From Icerya purchasi (lineage: Eukaryota; Arthropoda; Insecta; Hemiptera; Monophlebidae), in contig CM077116.1 of assembly GCA_039619475.1 (NCBI GenBank), forward strand, positions 252,388,440-252,452,439: 64,000 nt of DNA, given 5' to 3'. Below are positions 45,570-58,702 of the stretch, in pieces. The stretch's first letter is position 1; each line of letters begins with the position of its first letter. Position numbers and translations under genes: made by a program. The notes beneath the pieces were generated by a model. The model was not told the origin of the DNA, made no database searches, and saw only the letters and a program-made list of their open reading frames with translations.

Positions 45570-47965
45570 ATTATTATTTTCTTTTTTCGTTCATTCTCGC
45601 CACTATTACCACTGGCGCCCCCACTGTCAAGACCTCTAAACATACATTACTAACCTCGCCAACACTATAATATTTTTTCTCTGTGTTACTAAATTAACCC
45701 AACTATATTTTTATTCATTTGTTACACAAACATTTGTTCAAATCTTTTGTAATATATCGTACATACATTTATAGCCCACAGACACTACTTGCTTCATTAC
45801 CACGAATACATCTCTTTCATGGTCACTTATCGTAACATAGTTTTTCCTGAAATTGTAAAAAAATTCTCTTCGTTCCATTCTTCCAAGTTTTCCAAATTTC
45901 AAATCATGCATAATTATTTAAGAATCAAATTAAGTATATTTTATCATTTCCAAAAAATTAATCATCTCTGTACAAGGCATTAACTCATTTTTCAAAACAA
46001 ACATATTATTTTTTTAATCTATCATACATATCATTTTTATCATTCAAATTTTTTTCTGAATTCACAAATAGGTAACCTATAGAAAACATATTATTGTAAA
46101 CATACATGACGAAGTCACTCCTCATAATTACATCATGAATTCATTTTTTTTTTCATTTTTTTTTTTTTACCATCATGAAATTGTAGTAGTGTTTTTAATT
46201 TTTTTATTTTCCATACATGACAAAAGCAATACAATCACGACATCTATGAATACACACCATATGCTTCCAATAACCTATCATGCATTTTTTTAAATTAGTC
46301 CAAGCATACTATTTTTTCAATAACAAAGCCGATCATACATAATTTTTTCTTCTATATAATCACTAATCTATGAAAACACTTGATTCGTTTTACTCATACT
46401 GTAGCAACCACTCCTTTTCCCTCATGCTAACAAACTTCAAAATTTAATAATATAACACGAAATTAATCTAAATATCTGTTCATGCTATTAAAATTAATAT
46501 ATCAATCTTTACATTCCTTTTGTGCATTTCTGAAAAAATCCTACAACATGTTTTAAAATTAATCGAAGTACATATACTATTTTATTACCTAAAATCAATT
46601 ATTCTCTCATACAGTTTTTTTCCAATCATCCATAATGTTTTTTCTGTATTGTCATTATTACAAAGTCATACAAAACAACAACACATTTTTAATCATAATG
46701 AATCCTTCATTCCATTCCGTTCATGCTATATACCATTATCATTCAATTCAACGTTATGAAATTAGTCTAAATATACATTCATGCTAGCAAAGTTATTATC
46801 TCACCCTTTGCATTGTTCCAAGATGATTTATTTGACATTTTTTCTTTAAATTTCCCTCATACTATTATTTTTGAAATGTAGGATGATGACTATGATTAGA
46901 ATTCATGATTATGAAGAGAGAGATGCATGGTGAAATTGTATTGTCATTATATGCGAGATGATGTGTGTTTGTGGGTGAGTATGGATGCATGTAAAATATA
47001 TGAGTGTGTTAGTAGAAAACATCCATTCATGCGTGAACACAGGTACAGATACAGTTATAGAATGAGAGAGGTAAAAATATATATTTTGTTATGTTTGATA
47101 TGTGCATGATAAAGAGGTTAACAAAGAATAATCACATTACCCTCACAACTTAGACATTGAGTTTTACCTTTGCAATATTTTAGATGTAAAAGCAGTGACA
47201 TTGACATGTGGTAAACGTTTTCATCACTTTTGACTAATTATAACCAATTTTCCAACATTTCTCTTCGTTTTTCCTACATTTTAATACTTTTACACCGTTT
47301 CAGTCAATTTTTGCTATTTAATGCCATTTTTTCCAGTGTTTTTACCACCTTTCTCACAATTTTCATCATTCTTTCATCATCTTTGTTAGGTTTTTTCTTA
47401 CAACTCTTTAATATTTCGATCGTTGCTAGTGATAACCATCATTATTTATGCTTTCAATCCTTCCACTTCAGCAATGCACACATACAGCTTAGCAATCGCC
47501 GCAGCCATTGAACGTTGTAGGACTGCAATCGTGATCTCCATTTGATTATTGGGATTTAAAAGTCACATCTTTGAACGCTTGATCTAATGCATCAACATGA
47601 TTTTTTTTTGTATTCGCCCACCCGCTGCTGGAGGTTCCACTTAATATTCTCAACAGACTATCATACAGTCGTTTAACAAGAGAATCTGTAAGACCCGAGA
47701 CATTTACTTAACGTTTTCCCAACACATTTACAGACATACCCTGTACACTAAGGAAATCTTTAAACATCTCTGTAACCATTCCTTTTAAGCTGGCGGGAGC
47801 AAGGAACTCCTATAAACGTTTATCAATCAGCACTTCATCGTTCATCGCCCTGGTTTCACTCGCCGTTGCACAGACATGTAATAAACATTTTCTTCTTTTA
47901 CAATTTTCTTATGCTATAACACTATTACATCATTTTTCCTCGTTTCTAACTAATTGTAACCAGTT
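45570..47965. other. AT-rich non-coding part of left arm
   Basis: No gene recognised. Scattered CATACATGA/CATGCTA words and relatives of the ~185 bp unit head suggest old, diverged repeats. The segment at 47220-47400 resembles the ~125 bp array that follows (AATTTT...CATTTTTTCCAGTGTTTTTACCACC). Confidence 0.45.
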
Positions 47966-47969
47966 TTCC

Positions 47970-48475
47970 ATTATTTCTTAGCATGTTCTTCTGTTTAGGA
48001 CCTTTTGCGCTATTTTTTCATCAATTTATGTTATTTCACATCGTTTTTCTGGTGATTTTAGTGCCTTTCACACAATTTTACTAATTATTTTCGACTATTT
48101 CTTAGCATGTTCTTCTGTTTAGGTCCTTTTGCGCTATTTTTTCATCAATTTATGTTATTTCACATCGTTTTTCTGGTGATTTTAGTGCCTTTCACACAAT
48201 TTTACTAATTATTTTCGACTATTTCTTAACATGTTCTTCTGTTTTAGGTCCTTTTTGCACTATTTTTTCATCAATTTATGTTATTTCACATCGTTTTTCT
48301 GGTGATTTTAGTGCCTTTCACACAATTTTACTAATTATTTTCGACTATTTCTTAACATGTTCTTCTGTTTTAGGTCCTTTTTGCACTATTTTTTCATCAA
48401 TTTATGTTATTTCACATCGTTTTTCTAGTGTTTTACTACCTTTCACACAATTTTACTCAATTTTTCCCCATCTTT
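47970..48475. repeat. Four ~125 bp tandem units, left arm
   Basis: The TTCTTCTGTTTAGGWCC...GCGCTATTTTTTCATC unit recurs with AGGWCC at 47998, 48121, 48246 and 48372 (periods 123, 125 and 126). Units are very alike, indicating recent expansion. Mirror copy at 52227-52732. Confidence 0.85.
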
Positions 48476-48565
48476 GAAGATTTTTTTTTTTCATTTATCT
48501 CATACATTATATCTCCGAATGTGACGATTAGCTATCCTTTTAAGTACATTTTTTTAATTCGATAT

Positions 48566-48962
48566 AAGTGAGGAGTACTTTTCAGGTCGACATGTATACT
48601 TCATGATATGACATTCAATTCATTATTAATCTATGTTTCAACAGGTTTGTGGTCGGTTGTTGGAGGTTTACAGAACTTTCTGTTGCATTGCTTATAGTAT
48701 AATGGTTCTTGTGTGCTAGTGAGATGATGGTGTTTTGTGGGTAATAATAAACATGGGAAAGAGAAGGAGTGCGCCCCATCAAGCAGGGGGGAGTGATGCT
48801 TCGTAATTAACTTGGGTATTGCGCGCATTGCATGGCAGTTATAATATGCTCGAGCAAAAATTAGTCGCTGTACTCGCATGGTGTTCATGTTATTCATTAA
48901 ATGTTCACACTGAGAGATGCAATGGGCTCATCGACAGATGGATCCATGCTATCATTTCGATT
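48566..48962. repeat. ~390 bp direct repeat, copy A, left arm
   Basis: Starts GTGAGGAGTACTTTTCAGGT and runs through GTTTACAGAACTTTCTG, GCTAGTGAGATGA and TTCACACTGAGAGATGCAAT. Copy B follows 780 bp later (49346-49737). The two differ at many positions (I judge roughly a fifth to a quarter), so they are older than the arm duplication. Mirrored at 51740-52136. Confidence 0.75.
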
Positions 48963-49345
48963 TTTATAATTGTAATCTGCACTGAGCATGTATGTATTAC
49001 AACGAACCCATCAACTCTGTTACAGATGGTAATGTTTGAGGATAGATAGTGAAACGTTCATTAGAACATGAATGTGTATACAAAGTGTTGTTACATCACA
49101 TGTATGTCATCAAATTAACTAAAATGTTGCGTCTATAGTAAAAAAAGAAATGAGGGTTTTTCCCTAAGAGGGCGACTATAATAAAATTGATGCGATTTTA
49201 GATGGAAATGGGAGTATTTTACAGTAAAAACGCTGTTTTGCACCTAAATGGTGAATATTCTGGAGGTTAAACGGCATTTTTCACACAAAATTTGATGTTT
49301 TTTTATAAATGTGGCTATTTTACTCCTACATGGAGTAATTTCTGC

Positions 49346-49737
49346 ATGAGGAGTACTTTTTGGACTGACATGTATACTTCTTGATGTGGTATTCATTTCA
49401 TTCTGAAGCTATGTTTGAACAGCTTTGTAAATGGTTGGGGGGGAAGTTTACAGAACTTTTCTGCTGCATCAGTTATAAGATAATAGTTTTTATATGCTAG
49501 TGAGATGAAGGTATTTGGTTAGGAATAATAAATATGGGTAAGAGGTGGAGTGCATCCCAATCAAGCATGGGAGAGTATTGTTTGGGAATTAACTCCATTA
49601 TTTGCACACATTGCAATACAATTATAATCAGTTTGGTCAAAATTACTTGTTATATATCGTTCATGTTATACATTAAACATTCACACTGAGAAACGGACTG
49701 GACTCTTCGACATCAAGGTCCATGCGATCATTACACT
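49346..49737. repeat. ~390 bp direct repeat, copy B, left arm
   Basis: Starts GAGGAGTACTTTTTGGACTG and contains GTTTACAGAACTTTTCTG, GCTAGTGAGATGAAGG and TTCACACTGAGAAACGGACT, all parallel to copy A. Mirrored at 50965-51356. No ORF is conserved between A and B. Confidence 0.75.
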
Positions 49738-50080
49738 TTTTTTCAACAATTTGTGACGTTTCATACTATTTTTTAATGTTTTGAACGGCTCTTATGATGT
49801 ATTTCAGCACATTTTCACAGGTACAAAGTTCGTAATGCGAAATAATTTGAATTATTTCGACAGTCTTTACACACAAATAAAATACTATACCATTAACACA
49901 CTCAACATGAAACAAATCATTACAAATAGAAATAAACAACGAAATTGCTCAGAAATTTTAATGAAATTCAAGAAGCATAGTGTATATGAAAATGAATATA
50001 TTCTTTAAATCAACACTCCAAACTTGCAGTTTCAGAATTATATCAGAACCTGACTAAGAACTCCGTTGTTCCTTTTGCTG

Positions 50081-50621
50081 TATATATACATATATAATCA
50101 TATATTATTAAATTATACATATAACTACATATGTACATATATATATCTAAATATATACATATATATCTACATATATACACATATATATCTACATATATAC
50201 ATATATATCTACATATATACACATATATATCTACATAAATACATATATATCTACATATATACACATATATATCTACATATATACACATATATATCTACAT
50301 ATATACATATATATCTACATATATATCTATATATATATCTACATATATACATATATATCTACATATATACACATATATATCTACATAAATACATACATAT
50401 CTACATATATACATACATATATCTACATATATACACATATATATCTACATAAATACATATATATATCTACATATATACATACATATATCTACATATATAC
50501 ACATATATATCTACATAAATACATATATATATCTACATATATACATAAATATATCTACATATATACACATATATATTTAAATAAATACATATATATATCT
50601 ACATATATATACATATATATG
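50081..50621. repeat. 541 bp (TATCTACATATATACA)n spacer at hairpin centre
   Basis: A microsatellite of TATATATCTACATATATACA words fills the space between the arms. ATCTAC recurs many times on + while GTAGAT is nearly absent, so the spacer is directional and is not itself a continuation of the palindrome. It would form the loop of a folded arm-to-arm hairpin. Confidence 0.9.
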
Positions 50622-50964
50622 CAGCAAAAGGAACAACGGAGTTCTTAGTCAGGTTCTGATATAATTCTGAAACTGCAAGTTTGGAGTGTTGATTTAAAGA
50701 ATATATTCATTTTCATATACACTATGCTTCTTGAATTTCATTAAAATTTCTGAGCAATTTCGTTGTTTATTTCTATTTGTAATGATTTGTTTCATGTTGA
50801 GTGTGTTAATGGTATAGTATTTTATTTGTGTGTAAAGACTGTCGAAATAATTCAAATTATTTCGCATTACGAACTTTGTACCTGTGAAAATGTGCTGAAA
50901 TACATCATAAGAGCCGTTCAAAACATTAAAAAATAGTATGAAACGTCACAAATTGTTGAAAAAA

Positions 50965-51356
50965 AGTGTAATGATCGCATGGACCTTGATGTCGAAGAGT
51001 CCAGTCCGTTTCTCAGTGTGAATGTTTAATGTATAACATGAACGATATATAACAAGTAATTTTGACCAAACTGATTATAATTGTATTGCAATGTGTGCAA
51101 ATAATGGAGTTAATTCCCAAACAATACTCTCCCATGCTTGATTGGGATGCACTCCACCTCTTACCCATATTTATTATTCCTAACCAAATACCTTCATCTC
51201 ACTAGCATATAAAAACTATTATCTTATAACTGATGCAGCAGAAAAGTTCTGTAAACTTCCCCCCCAACCATTTACAAAGCTGTTCAAACATAGCTTCAGA
51301 ATGAAATGAATACCACATCAAGAAGTATACATGTCAGTCCAAAAAGTACTCCTCAT
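50965..51356. repeat. ~390 bp direct repeat, copy B, right arm
   Basis: Mirror of 49346-49737 on the opposite strand. Confidence 0.75.
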
Positions 51357-51739
51357 GCAGAAATTACTCCATGTAGGAGTAAAATAGCCACATTTATAAA
51401 AAAACATCAAATTTTGTGTGAAAAATGCCGTTTAACCTCCAGAATATTCACCATTTAGGTGCAAAACAGCGTTTTTACTGTAAAATACTCCCATTTCCAT
51501 CTAAAATCGCATCAATTTTATTATAGTCGCCCTCTTAGGGAAAAACCCTCATTTCTTTTTTTACTATAGACGCAACATTTTAGTTAATTTGATGACATAC
51601 ATGTGATGTAACAACACTTTGTATACACATTCATGTTCTAATGAACGTTTCACTATCTATCCTCAAACATTACCATCTGTAACAGAGTTGATGGGTTCGT
51701 TGTAATACATACATGCTCAGTGCAGATTACAATTATAAA

Positions 51740-52136
51740 AATCGAAATGATAGCATGGATCCATCTGTCGATGAGCCCATTGCATCTCTCAGTGTGAACA
51801 TTTAATGAATAACATGAACACCATGCGAGTACAGCGACTAATTTTTGCTCGAGCATATTATAACTGCCATGCAATGCGCGCAATACCCAAGTTAATTACG
51901 AAGCATCACTCCCCCCTGCTTGATGGGGCGCACTCCTTCTCTTTCCCATGTTTATTATTACCCACAAAACACCATCATCTCACTAGCACACAAGAACCAT
52001 TATACTATAAGCAATGCAACAGAAAGTTCTGTAAACCTCCAACAACCGACCACAAACCTGTTGAAACATAGATTAATAATGAATTGAATGTCATATCATG
52101 AAGTATACATGTCGACCTGAAAAGTACTCCTCACTT
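51740..52136. repeat. ~390 bp direct repeat, copy A, right arm
   Basis: Mirror of 48566-48962 on the opposite strand. Confidence 0.75.
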
Positions 52137-52226
52137 ATATCGAATTAAAAAAATGTACTTAAAAGGATAGCTAATCGTCACATTCGGAGATATAATGTAT
52201 GAGATAAATGAAAAAAAAAAATCTTC

Positions 52227-52732
52227 AAAGATGGGGAAAAATTGAGTAAAATTGTGTGAAAGGTAGTAAAACACTAGAAAAACGATGTGAAATAACATAA
52301 ATTGATGAAAAAATAGTGCAAAAAGGACCTAAAACAGAAGAACATGTTAAGAAATAGTCGAAAATAATTAGTAAAATTGTGTGAAAGGCACTAAAATCAC
52401 CAGAAAAACGATGTGAAATAACATAAATTGATGAAAAAATAGTGCAAAAAGGACCTAAAACAGAAGAACATGTTAAGAAATAGTCGAAAATAATTAGTAA
52501 AATTGTGTGAAAGGCACTAAAATCACCAGAAAAACGATGTGAAATAACATAAATTGATGAAAAAATAGCGCAAAAGGACCTAAACAGAAGAACATGCTAA
52601 GAAATAGTCGAAAATAATTAGTAAAATTGTGTGAAAGGCACTAAAATCACCAGAAAAACGATGTGAAATAACATAAATTGATGAAAAAATAGCGCAAAAG
52701 GTCCTAAACAGAAGAACATGCTAAGAAATAAT
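52227..52732. repeat. Four ~125 bp tandem units, right arm
   Basis: Mirror of 47970-48475. The number of units is the same in both arms, which is notable because tandem arrays normally change length quickly. Confidence 0.85.
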
Positions 52733-55136
52733 GGAAAACTGGTTACAATTAGTTAGAAACGAGGAAAAATGATGTAATAGTGTTATAGCATAAGAAAATT
52801 GTAAAAGAAGAAAATGTTTATTACATGTCTGTGCAACGGCGAGTGAAACCAGGGCGATGAACGATGAAGTGCTGATTGATAAACGTTTATAGGAGTTCCT
52901 TGCTCCCGCCAGCTTAAAAGGAATGGTTACAGAGATGTTTAAAGATTTCCTTAGTGTACAGGGTATGTCTGTAAATGTGTTGGGAAAACGTTAAGTAAAT
53001 GTCTCGGGTCTTACAGATTCTCTTGTTAAACGACTGTATGATAGTCTGTTGAGAATATTAAGTGGAACCTCCAGCAGCGGGTGGGCGAATACAAAAAAAA
53101 ATCATGTTGATGCATTAGATCAAGCGTTCAAAGATGTGACTTTTAAATCCCAATAATCAAATGGAGATCACGATTGCAGTCCTACAACGTTCAATGGCTG
53201 CGGCGATTGCTAAGCTGTATGTGTGCATTGCTGAAGTGGAAGGATTGAAAGCATAAATAATGATGGTTATCACTAGCAACGATCGAAATATTAAAGAGTT
53301 GTAAGAAAAAACCTAACAAAGATGATGAAAGAATGATGAAAATTGTGAGAAAGGTGGTAAAAACACTGGAAAAAATGGCATTAAATAGCAAAAATTGACT
53401 GAAACGGTGTAAAAGTATTAAAATGTAGGAAAAACGAAGAGAAATGTTGGAAAATTGGTTATAATTAGTCAAAAGTGATGAAAACGTTTACCACATGTCA
53501 ATGTCACTGCTTTTACATCTAAAATATTGCAAAGGTAAAACTCAATGTCTAAGTTGTGAGGGTAATGTGATTATTCTTTGTTAACCTCTTTATCATGCAC
53601 ATATCAAACATAACAAAATATATATTTTTACCTCTCTCATTCTATAACTGTATCTGTACCTGTGTTCACGCATGAATGGATGTTTTCTACTAACACACTC
53701 ATATATTTTACATGCATCCATACTCACCCACAAACACACATCATCTCGCATATAATGACAATACAATTTCACCATGCATCTCTCTCTTCATAATCATGAA
53801 TTCTAATCATAGTCATCATCCTACATTTCAAAAATAATAGTATGAGGGAAATTTAAAGAAAAAATGTCAAATAAATCATCTTGGAACAATGCAAAGGGTG
53901 AGATAATAACTTTGCTAGCATGAATGTATATTTAGACTAATTTCATAACGTTGAATTGAATGATAATGGTATATAGCATGAACGGAATGGAATGAAGGAT
54001 TCATTATGATTAAAAATGTGTTGTTGTTTTGTATGACTTTGTAATAATGACAATACAGAAAAAACATTATGGATGATTGGAAAAAAACTGTATGAGAGAA
54101 TAATTGATTTTAGGTAATAAAATAGTATATGTACTTCGATTAATTTTAAAACATGTTGTAGGATTTTTTCAGAAATGCACAAAAGGAATGTAAAGATTGA
54201 TATATTAATTTTAATAGCATGAACAGATATTTAGATTAATTTCGTGTTATATTATTAAATTTTGAAGTTTGTTAGCATGAGGGAAAAGGAGTGGTTGCTA
54301 CAGTATGAGTAAAACGAATCAAGTGTTTTCATAGATTAGTGATTATATAGAAGAAAAAATTATGTATGATCGGCTTTGTTATTGAAAAAATAGTATGCTT
54401 GGACTAATTTAAAAAAATGCATGATAGGTTATTGGAAGCATATGGTGTGTATTCATAGATGTCGTGATTGTATTGCTTTTGTCATGTATGGAAAATAAAA
54501 AAATTAAAAACACTACTACAATTTCATGATGGTAAAAAAAAAAAAATGAAAAAAAAAATGAATTCATGATGTAATTATGAGGAGTGACTTCGTCATGTAT
54601 GTTTACAATAATATGTTTTCTATAGGTTACCTATTTGTGAATTCAGAAAAAAATTTGAATGATAAAAATGATATGTATGATAGATTAAAAAAATAATATG
54701 TTTGTTTTGAAAAATGAGTTAATGCCTTGTACAGAGATGATTAATTTTTTGGAAATGATAAAATATACTTAATTTGATTCTTAAATAATTATGCATGATT
54801 TGAAATTTGGAAAACTTGGAAGAATGGAACGAAGAGAATTTTTTTACAATTTCAGGAAAAACTATGTTACGATAAGTGACCATGAAAGAGATGTATTCGT
54901 GGTAATGAAGCAAGTAGTGTCTGTGGGCTATAAATGTATGTACGATATATTACAAAAGATTTGAACAAATGTTTGTGTAACAAATGAATAAAAATATAGT
55001 TGGGTTAATTTAGTAACACAGAGAAAAAATATTATAGTGTTGGCGAGGTTAGTAATGTATGTTTAGAGGTCTTGACAGTGGGGGCGCCAGTGGTAATAGT
55101 GGCGAGAATGAACGAAAAAAGAAAATAATAATCTTT

Positions 55137-55429
55137 TAGTCAACCTTTTTATGTTTGATGTGATAATTGTTCACAGATAGATACATGTATCTTCGACGTT
55201 TTTTATAATCAAGCTGTTGTTCTCGAGAATATATCTCCCACTCGTATGTTGCAACTCTGATCTGCTTGTGCTAGTTCGTTTTTTTTCTTTGAACATGCTG
55301 TGTCTCGTAAACTAGTAGGTTTTCTACCTGTTGCTCTATTGATCAACACACCTCATAGACGAATTCTTCATCATGCTCATGCTCGTAACATGGTAGAAGT
55401 GATTTTATCATATCATCCGGTTTTAATCT
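55137..55429 (-). pseudogene. Degraded C-terminal extension of the MAEL-like gene, right arm
   Basis: Mirror of 45273-45565, with the same frame changes and stops after the right-arm MAEL-like ORF. Confidence 0.45.
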
Positions 55430-56271
55430 ATCTGTAGAAATGCATAAATGTCTCCAACACAACTTGGAAATAATGTAATTATCATTTCTTTGGTGGCTGT
55501 AATGAACAACTGACTTAAATCATTTATATTGAGATTATTCATAAGCTTCAGCGGATGGAAAACATGATCGTACCAGGCCTTCATTACCATAACGTTTTTC
55601 GCTGCACAATGAAAACTATCATTCTCATTATGATGTTTACAGGTTATCAAATTGCTTATATCAAAATACTCTTCATGTAGATTCTCAATACTATGTAGTC
55701 GAAAGACTTTATCCATATTAACGATTCCATAGTCTAAATCACTCAACAATTCAGACTTTTCGTTAAGTTCCATTAGTATAAGTTTAGCATATACCGTTAA
55801 AATATATATGCGAGCTCTCGGTTTTTGAGATATTATCGTGAATATATCGCGTGCCATAAATGTTTCTTCCCGACAGGGAAATAATGAAGGATTTTTCAAG
55901 TGATGACTCATCGAAGAACATTGTAAATGTGGCGTTTTTGATGAATGCCATGCTCTGCTTGGCTTATACAGTGTATGCAAACACTTTCCGCCAGACATAT
56001 CAATCATTGCTAGTTCGGTTACTCGAAAACCATAATCACAATCTATATGGATGCTGATATCTACAAAATATTCCGCTATATCTGCTTGTTCTGATAATAA
56101 TACAGGACCAATGATATTATGTACAGAAGATGTTGATCCTTCTGCTGTATAACCATCATCTGATTGCTGTGATTGAGGTGATGAAGTTGTATGCGAGACA
56201 CTATCACTCGAAAATGAATTCTGAATAAATTCGTCGACTTTAATATCAATCGAATCGGTATTGTTATTCAT
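55423..56271 (-). CDS. Maelstrom (MAEL)-domain-like protein, right-arm copy
   Basis: Translates to the same 282 residues as the left-arm copy, including E86, C118, C211, H214 and C222. Two identical genes face each other across the centre, so read-through from either would copy the opposite arm and give self-complementary RNA. As for the left copy, the domain call rests on motif order and the C-x2-H-x7-C spacing. The main alternative is another RNase H-fold protein with a zinc site. Confidence 0.72.
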   Translation of the reverse strand: MNNNTDSIDIKVDEFIQNSFSSDSVSHTTSSPQSQQSDDGYTAEGSTSSVHNIIGPVLLSEQADIAEYFVDISIHIDCDYGFRVTELAMIDMSGGKCLHTLYKPSRAWHSSKTPHLQCSSMSHHLKNPSLFPCREETFMARDIFTIISQKPRARIYILTVYAKLILMELNEKSELLSDLDYGIVNMDKVFRLHSIENLHEEYFDISNLITCKHHNENDSFHCAAKNVMVMKAWYDHVFHPLKLMNNLNINDLSQLFITATKEMIITLFPSCVGDIYAFLQID

Positions 56272-56781
56272 GTTTGAATAATATTTTTAACTTTTTACTA
56301 AGAATGTAGAAAATTATTACTTTTAATGTTAGAGCAAACTTTTATTAATGCGTGAAGAACACAGCTTCAACAAATTCTACACGTTTAATGTAACACTAAT
56401 ACTGACTGCCTGAACAGATCCTTTCGAGATTCTAGCTCGATGCATGTCTTTGAAGAGGGCGGGTTGCACCAGAAAAACCACATTCCTTTGGTGAAAGCTG
56501 GTTGCATACGCAAATGAACGAAATTTACAGGTGATCTTTAGGTTATGGGTGTTTGTGTGTAGGTGTGTACATGTCAACCGGTTTTTCTACAAAAGATATG
56601 AAGGAGAAGATCCGGGCAGACTCAATGACCTTGACACAAGATCGAAATCAACGACATAGCAACATTCATGCAAGGAAATAAGCAGAGTACCTTTGAATTA
56701 TGAGCGTATGCGGGCATATTGGGGGAAAATATGGAAGATATTGAAAAAAAAAAAAAAATATTTAGAGTTTGAAAAAAATGA

Positions 56782-57453
56782 AATAATCTTAAACTAACAG
56801 ATTCGAAAAAAATTATTATGAATGATGAGAAAATCATTGTTAGCAGATGGATGCGTGGGAATGAATGGTATGGATTCACTGTAGTTTCGGGGGGGGGGGA
56901 TGTACTCATGAAAAATAATAGAAAAGAATTTAAATTTGTGTAGGGTGGATAGGGGAGAGGGAAAATATGAAACAGCGTTAAATAAAAATATACTCGAATT
57001 AATTTTTGAATACTTACGATTGGAAAAAGACTTTAGAGGGGAAAAAATATATTTTAGACTAATTCCATAATACATAGACATGAAAAATTATTATGAACAA
57101 TATGAGGAATACCGTTAGAAGATGTTTACGCAATCATACTAGTGAAGATATCAATGGATTTATTTTTAGAACCTGAGAAAAAATAAAATAAGAAAATTAT
57201 CAACGGACGGAGGAAATGATTGGAAGCGAAAAAAATATAATTAGGCTGATTCTATAATATTAGACTTGAAAAAGTTATTATGAACGACAAGAGAACTACT
57301 GGTAGCAGATGAGTGCGAGGGAACATTATGTGCGAATGAAAGAGTGGCTAATACATTGACAGATTAATTTTTAGAATCGGAGAAACAAAACAGAAGAAAT
57401 AAACAGAAGCGTAAAAGAAAAATATAGTTAGGCTAATTCTATAATATTTTGAC
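56782..57453. repeat. Degenerate ~185 bp tandem units, right arm
   Basis: Mirror of 43250-43920. It contains the G11 tract at 56889-56899, one base longer than its partner in the left arm. Confidence 0.6.
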
Positions 57454-58301
57454 TCGAAAATAAAATATGTACGAAGTGGTGGTGTGTATGTGTGTGTGTG
57501 TGTGTGATATCGCGGTGTTTATTTCGGTGGTGACGGAGCGTGCATGGAATAGTACAGTGTACCTTTGTACAGGTTAACTCAATGCTTGATATGTGTGCAA
57601 GAATGGACGGTGTGCTTTTGCAATGAACAGAGAATACGTAAAAATAAAAATAAAAAAATATCAATGGATTAAGTATAAGATCGGAAGCGGAAAAAGACGA
57701 AAAATATATATCAGGTGGCGGTGTATATGTGTGCGTGTGTGAACGTGTAGCGATCGTGAACAGGTTTCTATCGGTGGCGTATGAGAGTGAGCATAGATGA
57801 TCGGCTAGTTAATTTCGAACGAACGACTGGAATTCACCTCACCTGGTGACAGTTTCAACTAGTTGCTGGAACATTTAAATATTTCCATTACAGCCGCGCT
57901 CGCGCTTACATAATACATCCCGTAGCAGCACACTCGCCCGCTCTCATTCGACTGATTGAACAATCGAATATTTTCTTTAAAAATAAAATTTTTTGAAAAA
58001 AAAAATGCTGGAACGGAGCACGACTCGGAAAATTCCTTTAAATTTTGGGTTCTAAGTGTTGAGATTCAAACGTTTTTATCACTCCGGCAAAATTTTACCC
58101 CTCCCAACCTCGAAAAATGAAAATTAAAAAGTATGCTACATATATTACACACAGAGTCATGTATAATACATACACATGATGATAGAAGGCGCGGGTATGG
58201 GAAAGCGAGTACACTGCTAAGGCTATGTTGAATATATGCGTGGAAACGGTGCGAGCGCATTTATAGATAACAGTATGAACGGGGCATCGGAAAAATTTGA
58301 A

Positions 58302-58702
58302 GAAATTTTGGGGAAACTTGGGTGAATTTTAACCATATGGATACAAATTGGGGTGAACTTTCAGCACCTGTACACTAATTGGGGTGGATTTTGTCTACCT
58401 TGATGGGAATTAGGGATCGAATTAGCGGAACTGTCCAGGAAAATTGGGGGGGGGGACTTGGGTTAAATTTGATCGCATGGACATAAATTGGGGTAACTTT
58501 GGGCTCTAAAAGAGAAATTGGGGTGAGTTTTGAACATCAGGATACAAATTGGGGTGAATTTTGAGCACCAGGGGACAGATTGGGGTGAGTTTTGAGCACC
58601 TGGATGAGAATTTGGGGTGAAATTTCAGCAGCTGCCCTGGAAAATTGGGGGAAACCTGGACACTCGGGGTACCTACCCCCGGGGGAAATCGGGGGAAACT
58701 GG
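58302..58702. repeat. Subterminal ~30-36 bp degenerate tandem repeats, right
   Basis: Mirror of 42000-42400, reading AATTGGGGTGAATTTTGAGC units. It contains the G10 tract at about 58446, one base shorter than its partner. Confidence 0.8.

Larger units (their letters stand above)
41974..50080 (+). repeat. Left 8,107 bp inverted arm
   Basis: From the terminus inward it holds: the subterminal CACCCC repeats (42000-42400); degenerate ~185 bp units (43250-43920); the MAEL-like gene (44431-45279); a degraded extension (45273-45565); AT-rich sequence; a four-unit ~125 bp tandem array (47970-48475); and two ~390 bp direct copies (48566-48962, 49346-49737). The arm ends at TTTTGCTG (50080), where the AT spacer begins. 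Confidence 0.92.

Noticed and set aside
47970..48475. Regularly spaced repeats as a CRISPR array
   Set aside because: Units are contiguous ~125 bp tandem copies without spacers, in a eukaryotic transposon.
48819..49049. Small ORFs at 48631-48897 and 48819-49049 (and mirrors) as genes
   Set aside because: They fall in direct-repeat copy A but are not conserved as frames in copy B.
50066..50452. 128-codon ORF of Tyr/Ile/His repeats, and its counterpart on minus
   Set aside because: It is the direct translation of the AT microsatellite at the palindrome centre.
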